From Acetatifactor muris (GTDB lineage: Bacteria > Bacillota > Clostridia > Lachnospirales > Lachnospiraceae), in the NCBI RefSeq assembly GCF_024623325.1, contig NZ_JANJZD010000043.1:1-34546 (forward strand): a stretch of DNA of 34,546 nucleotides, in the 5' to 3' direction. Made by a program: the position numbers and the translations under genes. This document shows positions 30,891-34,546 of the stretch, piece after piece. Position 1 is the first letter of the stretch. Each line of letters opens with the position of its first letter. The notes beneath the pieces were generated by a model. That model had not been told where the DNA came from. It ran no database searches and worked only from the letters and a program-made list of their open reading frames with translations.

Positions 30891-32522
30891 AGCCAAAAAC
30901 AGTGCAAAGAAGAAAATACTGTATGCCAGTTTGACAGCGGGCAGAATCTTCAGCGACAAACTGGACGCTGACATGACAGATTTTCCCCTGGATACCAGCA
31001 CTACTACCAGAGCCATCGGTACACACATGGCTGTCAGATAGAGCACCAGATTCCCGGCCAGCTGAATGTCGAATCCCTGGTTTTGCTTCACCATGTAGAG
31101 AAGTGATGCCAGGTAAACCTGTCCGGTACACAGGAATTCTCCTGCGGAAATCACAATTCCCAAAAGAAACAGTACCGGATACCAGAAGTGCTGGGGTATG
31201 TCCGTAAGCTTTCTGATCATCGTGTGGTTCCATTTTCGGAAACGCTCGGGAAGCCGAAGCTTTTCCCTGCCATACTCCTTCCTCAGGACATGGATAAAGT
31301 CCATCAGATAAAAGACTCCGAAGGAAAGGGCCAGTACCGAAAATGCAATCTTCATTCCTTTTTGCAGTGTCTGAAATACCGTGCTTTCAATCACACTGAA
31401 AAGAGCTCCGATTGTAAATCCCAAAAGCAGATAGGTAAGAAATTTCCCTGTCAGGAAGACAAGGCTTCCCCCATAAAAGCTTCGACCAGACATCAGCAAT
31501 ATGGACAAAATCATCAACAGCATTGAGACACCGCACGGATTCAGCCCGTTTATAAACCCTGTTACCGCCAGTTGAATCTTTGATATCTTTCCGGTTCCGG
31601 TTTCCTGAGCAAAGCGGGATATTATCTCCTCCCAGGAACCTGTCGCTGCTTCATTTGCAAGCATTCCTGCCGTACCATCCAGAATCGCTTCCGCCCCGGA
31701 CAGGTAACTCTCTCTGGAAAAAAGCAGGGGGACCTGCTGACCGCTCTCAGGCACATCATACAACTGCATCAGCCTGCGAAGCACCATGGCATTCTCATTC
31801 TCCAGAATATTATAAATCAGCAGATCGTACTTTTCGTCTGATAAATCATTCTGCAAATACGCTTCCGCTGTCTGGCAACTTTCACAGGCGCCGGTAACAA
31901 ATAACACCAGCGTGGTATCATTTTCCCCAACCTGGTGGAGCTCACGATAAAACGCCGAATGGAACAGACTTTCCGCCGACGGAGACAAATCGTTTTCCGT
32001 ATCTGCTTCCCCGTCCGTGTCCGCATTCTCTGTATTTGGTCCGGAAGTTACTTCTGGATTTCCGGAAGCAACTGCAGAACCCTGCTGACCGCTTTCCGCC
32101 GAGGCCCGGGCATGTTGTGCCACCGCTTCTCCAATCTCCTGATAGGAGCCCTGGTAAACCACTCCTTCAACCACAGCAGCCGGCAAATCCGTCAGAGTAA
32201 GTTCCAGCCGGTATTTCTCAACTGTTTTCTCAAAATGTGCCGCACCGCTGTCTTTATAGACATTGTAAACGGTGCAGTCCGGATTCGCAAATCCGGCTTC
32301 CGTCAGCTGGCTTGACACTTCCTGTCTGAATTTATCTTCTTCATGGCAGCTCTCACAGGGGGCAAGGACGAAAAGCTCTACAGGGATGCTGTCCTGCGTC
32401 TCTTTCTGATAATTCGCAGGCGGATTTTCCGCGCCATCTGCTGTCGCCTTTACAGACAACAAGGCAATAAAGACAGCTGTCAATAATAAAAATTTCATTT
32501 TTGCAAATCCTGCTTTTTTCAC
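30879..32522 (-). CDS. Membrane thiol-redox protein: two thioredoxin-like domains plus CcdA/DsbD-like membrane domain
   Basis: After a signal or anchor segment (ending near residue 30), a first thioredoxin-like domain carries Cys56-x-x-Cys59 (APCESCHEE) with TDLPAAVVEG as likely cis-Pro loop. A low-complexity acidic linker (about 145-185) leads to a second domain with Cys213-x-x-Cys216 (GACESCQTA) and QQVPLLF. From about 318 the protein has six or more membrane segments with Cys330 in LNPCG and Cys465 in FLCTGQ, the cysteine pair of CcdA/DsbD electron carriers. It should move reducing power from the cytoplasm to outside thiols. Start GTG 32522 with GGAGAGG fits better than the ATG at 32543. 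Confidence 0.85.
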   Translation of the reverse strand: MKKAGFAKMKFLLLTAVFIALLSVKATADGAENPPANYQKETQDSIPVELFVLAPCESCHEEDKFRQEVSSQLTEAGFANPDCTVYNVYKDSGAAHFEKTVEKYRLELTLTDLPAAVVEGVVYQGSYQEIGEAVAQHARASAESGQQGSAVASGNPEVTSGPNTENADTDGEADTENDLSPSAESLFHSAFYRELHQVGENDTTLVLFVTGACESCQTAEAYLQNDLSDEKYDLLIYNILENENAMVLRRLMQLYDVPESGQQVPLLFSRESYLSGAEAILDGTAGMLANEAATGSWEEIISRFAQETGTGKISKIQLAVTGFINGLNPCGVSMLLMILSILLMSGRSFYGGSLVFLTGKFLTYLLLGFTIGALFSVIESTVFQTLQKGMKIAFSVLALSFGVFYLMDFIHVLRKEYGREKLRLPERFRKWNHTMIRKLTDIPQHFWYPVLFLLGIVISAGEFLCTGQVYLASLLYMVKQNQGFDIQLAGNLVLYLTAMCVPMALVVVLVSRGKSVMSASSLSLKILPAVKLAYSIFFFALFLALFF

Positions 32523-32548
32523 TTGCCCTCTCCAACTGTACATAATCT

Positions 32549-32574
32549 AAAGTCCGGCCAGATCTTCTGACCGG
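32549..32574 (-). terminator. Weak terminator-like hairpin after the solute-binding gene
   Basis: Minus strand arms GTCCGGTCAGA and TCTGGCCGGAC around a 3-base loop, followed only by TTTAGATT. The stem is strong but the T-run is poor, so some read-through into the redox gene is likely. Confidence 0.55.
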
Positions 32575-32592
32575 ACACTTTACCGTAAAGGT

Positions 32593-34398
32593 TTAATTTC
32601 CAGCTGCTTCAGCTGCTGCCATGTATGCGTCATAACCGCGCTGATATGCGGCAATATATTCTTCCACACCCATGTCTTTCAGCTTCTGGATGTAGGCATC
32701 CCAGTCCTTCTCAATGTCAAGGTTGCCATCAATAAACTGTACCTGGGCCTGACTTACATAGCCGCCGATGGTCAGAGTGCCTTCGGTGACAATCTTGGCA
32801 TCCTCGCCTTCAAATGCAAGGTTTGGAACAAGGGTTTCGACCGGGGGGGCATATTGATCATACAGCTCCGCACACTGCTGGAACCAATATTCGGTAGAAT
32901 GGTCGGGATCTTCAACCCTCAGGGAAGCTCTGTATTCAGCAGTTCCGCGCTGAATCATGGCATCCGGCGTATACCGGTAGTCCGCATAGGTCTTGGACAG
33001 ACCGCCGTCTTTCACATAGTCAAAGTCCTCGGGGATTTTATAAGTCTCATATGTGGGAGTTCCGCCGCCCAGAGACACGCCCTCGGTGGTATAATCCCAG
33101 CCAATTCCTTTGGGGCCTCCTCCGATGTGGTGAACCGCATCCTCGGAACCCATGAAGTCAAACAGCGCTACTACAATCTCAGGATACTTGCAGGTAGAAG
33201 AAATCACGCCGATACAGCCTTCGAAATAAGTCTGAATTCCACGTCCTGAATATCTGACGCCGTCAGGACCTGCCACGGGTGCCAGAATCTCCCAATTCTG
33301 CCATTCACCGTCCACCTGCTGCCAGAACTCAGAGTTTTCAACGCCGCCGTTGGCGTAAACTGCCACCTTATTTACTTCGGAAGCATCCATGGTGGCTGCA
33401 AACTGTGTGCTGTCCTGCAGGAAGGTCTGATTATCCAGAAGGCCTTCTTCAAAGAGTTTACGCATGTAACGAAGCCCTTCTCTGTACTCATCCTTCATCA
33501 CGGCATACTCGATTTCTCCGTTATTTACCACCATTCCGCCTGCTACAGTGGGATTGGTATTGCTCAAAGGATTGACACACTGTGTAAAGGAGTTCATCAA
33601 CCACACGGTAGGGTCAGTGGCCCAGCCGCCGATATAACCGGACATGGGAACCTCATCCGCGATGCCATTGCCGTTGGCGTCGTCTTCCTTTACCATCTTC
33701 AGGAAATTGTAGAGCTCCTCGGTGGTCTCAGGGTTCTTGCCGCCCAGGTACTTTTCAACCCAGGGCTTGTAGATATACATACGGTGCTGGTACATGCAGT
33801 GGAAGCACTCGTTCTGGCCGCCGTAAGTGTAGATATGCCCATCGCCCACAGTCAGATCAGCTTTTCTCATGGGGCTCTGCTCGTTCATCCAGGTCCAGTT
33901 CTCCATCCCCTCCAGCATATCCTCCAGGGGGAGCAAAAGCCCCTGGGAACCGTAAGAGAGTACCTCGGCCTTGGTCCAGCCAGTGCGCAGAAAGAAATCA
34001 GGCATGGAATCCGGATCCGTCATAATCAGGTTCAGCTTCTGGGTTGCCTCGTCACCAGTCAGATCGTACTTATAATCCAGATGGATATTGGTCTGCTCTT
34101 CAATCCAGTCGGTTACCCAGTTATCCTGGTAGCTCGTAACACTCTGGTCAGGGTTGTTGACAAAGACGGTCAGGGTCAGCTTTTCCTTCAGCGGGAACAC
34201 TACATCCTTGGGTGAATCGAATGCAAAGGGATCGGATGAATCCTCTCCGCCTGTGTCGTTACTTTCTGCGACTGAATTTCCGGCCTCGGAACTTTGCTGA
34301 TTACCTGCATCTGAGCCGCAGCCGACAAACGCGGTTGCTGTAAACGTTAACGCAGTAAGTATTGACAGCGTCTTTTGGAACAATTTTTTCTTCCTCAT
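32593..34398 (-). CDS. Extracellular solute-binding lipoprotein, LplA-like (family 1)
   Basis: A 601-residue lipoprotein: basic start, hydrophobic segment and lipobox TATAFVGC, followed by a Ser/Glu/Asn-rich linker. The mature part opens with LTLTVFVNNPDQ, and the pattern WIEEQTNIHLDYKY is common in large sugar-binding proteins. Near residue 250 the loop DDANGNGIADEVP looks like a calcium-binding loop often seen in this group. GGAGG precedes the ATG. The usual two permeases are not in the window; they may lie beyond the right edge or elsewhere. The neighbouring GH51 and GH95 genes suggest an oligosaccharide ligand. Confidence 0.92.
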   Translation of the reverse strand: MRKKKLFQKTLSILTALTFTATAFVGCGSDAGNQQSSEAGNSVAESNDTGGEDSSDPFAFDSPKDVVFPLKEKLTLTVFVNNPDQSVTSYQDNWVTDWIEEQTNIHLDYKYDLTGDEATQKLNLIMTDPDSMPDFFLRTGWTKAEVLSYGSQGLLLPLEDMLEGMENWTWMNEQSPMRKADLTVGDGHIYTYGGQNECFHCMYQHRMYIYKPWVEKYLGGKNPETTEELYNFLKMVKEDDANGNGIADEVPMSGYIGGWATDPTVWLMNSFTQCVNPLSNTNPTVAGGMVVNNGEIEYAVMKDEYREGLRYMRKLFEEGLLDNQTFLQDSTQFAATMDASEVNKVAVYANGGVENSEFWQQVDGEWQNWEILAPVAGPDGVRYSGRGIQTYFEGCIGVISSTCKYPEIVVALFDFMGSEDAVHHIGGGPKGIGWDYTTEGVSLGGGTPTYETYKIPEDFDYVKDGGLSKTYADYRYTPDAMIQRGTAEYRASLRVEDPDHSTEYWFQQCAELYDQYAPPVETLVPNLAFEGEDAKIVTEGTLTIGGYVSQAQVQFIDGNLDIEKDWDAYIQKLKDMGVEEYIAAYQRGYDAYMAAAEAAGN

Positions 34399-34519
34399 TT
34401 TTTCCTCCTCTTTCTTGTTATAACTTCTCGGAATCTTCAGCCCTTATTTCATGGTGCTTTCAGAACCTATTTTTCAAAAATCACCCACTTTTTTCTCTAA
34501 AACACTTGACAAACCAGTC

Positions 34520-34541
34520 AAAAAATGCGGCGCTTCGCGCC
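34520..34541 (-). terminator. Terminator of a leftward gene beyond the right edge
   Basis: Minus strand: GGCGC-GAA-GCGCC, then GCATTTTTTG. It separates the lipoprotein gene from whatever lies to the right, so the lipoprotein is probably first in its transcript. The following 120 bases hold its leader; I see no clear promoter in them. Confidence 0.7.
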
Positions 34542-34546
34542 CCTTG

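Noticed and set aside
34507..34522. TTGAC/GTCAA inverted repeat as the lipoprotein promoter
   Set aside because: No -10 box at a proper distance on the minus strand, and it overlaps the T-run of a terminator.

Overview
The window looks like a chromosomal segment of a gut-type Clostridia bacterium, most probably a Lachnospiraceae relative. The pointers are a type III glutamine synthetase, a glutamate synthase split into three 'archaeal-type' genes, an Asn-type T-box, an FMN riboswitch of Firmicutes form, strong GGAGG ribosome binding sites and canonical sigma-A promoters. The placement is inferred from gene content only.

Region 1 (1-1520) is a graveyard of broken pieces: a truncated XRE-type regulator, a possible second regulator remnant, a reading frame joining a sigma-factor-like part to the tail of a serine recombinase, and fragments of further accessory genes. 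At its right edge (1534-1778) an apparently intact FMN riboswitch with its terminator and ribosome binding site points leftwards into this debris, so its normal target gene seems to have been lost.

Region 2 (1813-12897) is a nitrogen-assimilation island. Leftward from a divergent promoter region are glnA (type III), an ammonium transporter fused to a PII domain, a T-box leader, asnB and purF. Rightward are the three glutamate synthase genes: glutaminase, FMN/ferredoxin core and GXGXG domain. The two divergent promoters are near consensus. Each is followed at the same distance by the motif GCAAAGGCGT leading into an intrinsic-terminator hairpin, which suggests shared transcript-level (attenuation) control.

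Region 3 (12910-21281) is a rightward cluster: response regulator, sensor kinase, a membrane-anchored PepSY-like protein, a solute-binding lipoprotein broken by one base in a G8 run, two sugar-type ABC permeases, a MacA/HlyD-like adaptor and a MacB/FtsX-like permease. No ATPase is encoded. This mix of importer and exporter parts under one sensor is the least explained system in the window.

Region 4 (21328-22707) holds an Rpn/PD-(D/E)XK nuclease gene with a three-unit repeat and a degraded remnant of a GHKL histidine kinase.

Region 5 (22708-34546) is mainly glycan use: two overlapping GH51 arabinofuranosidase genes, a convergent GH95 fucosidase-type gene and, at the right edge, a large solute-binding lipoprotein. 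Between these sit a cysteine desulfurase with an unusual cofactor-site residue, a small unknown gene, and a membrane thiol-redox protein combining two thioredoxin-like CxxC domains with a CcdA/DsbD-like membrane domain. No tRNA, rRNA, CRISPR array or intact insertion sequence was seen.
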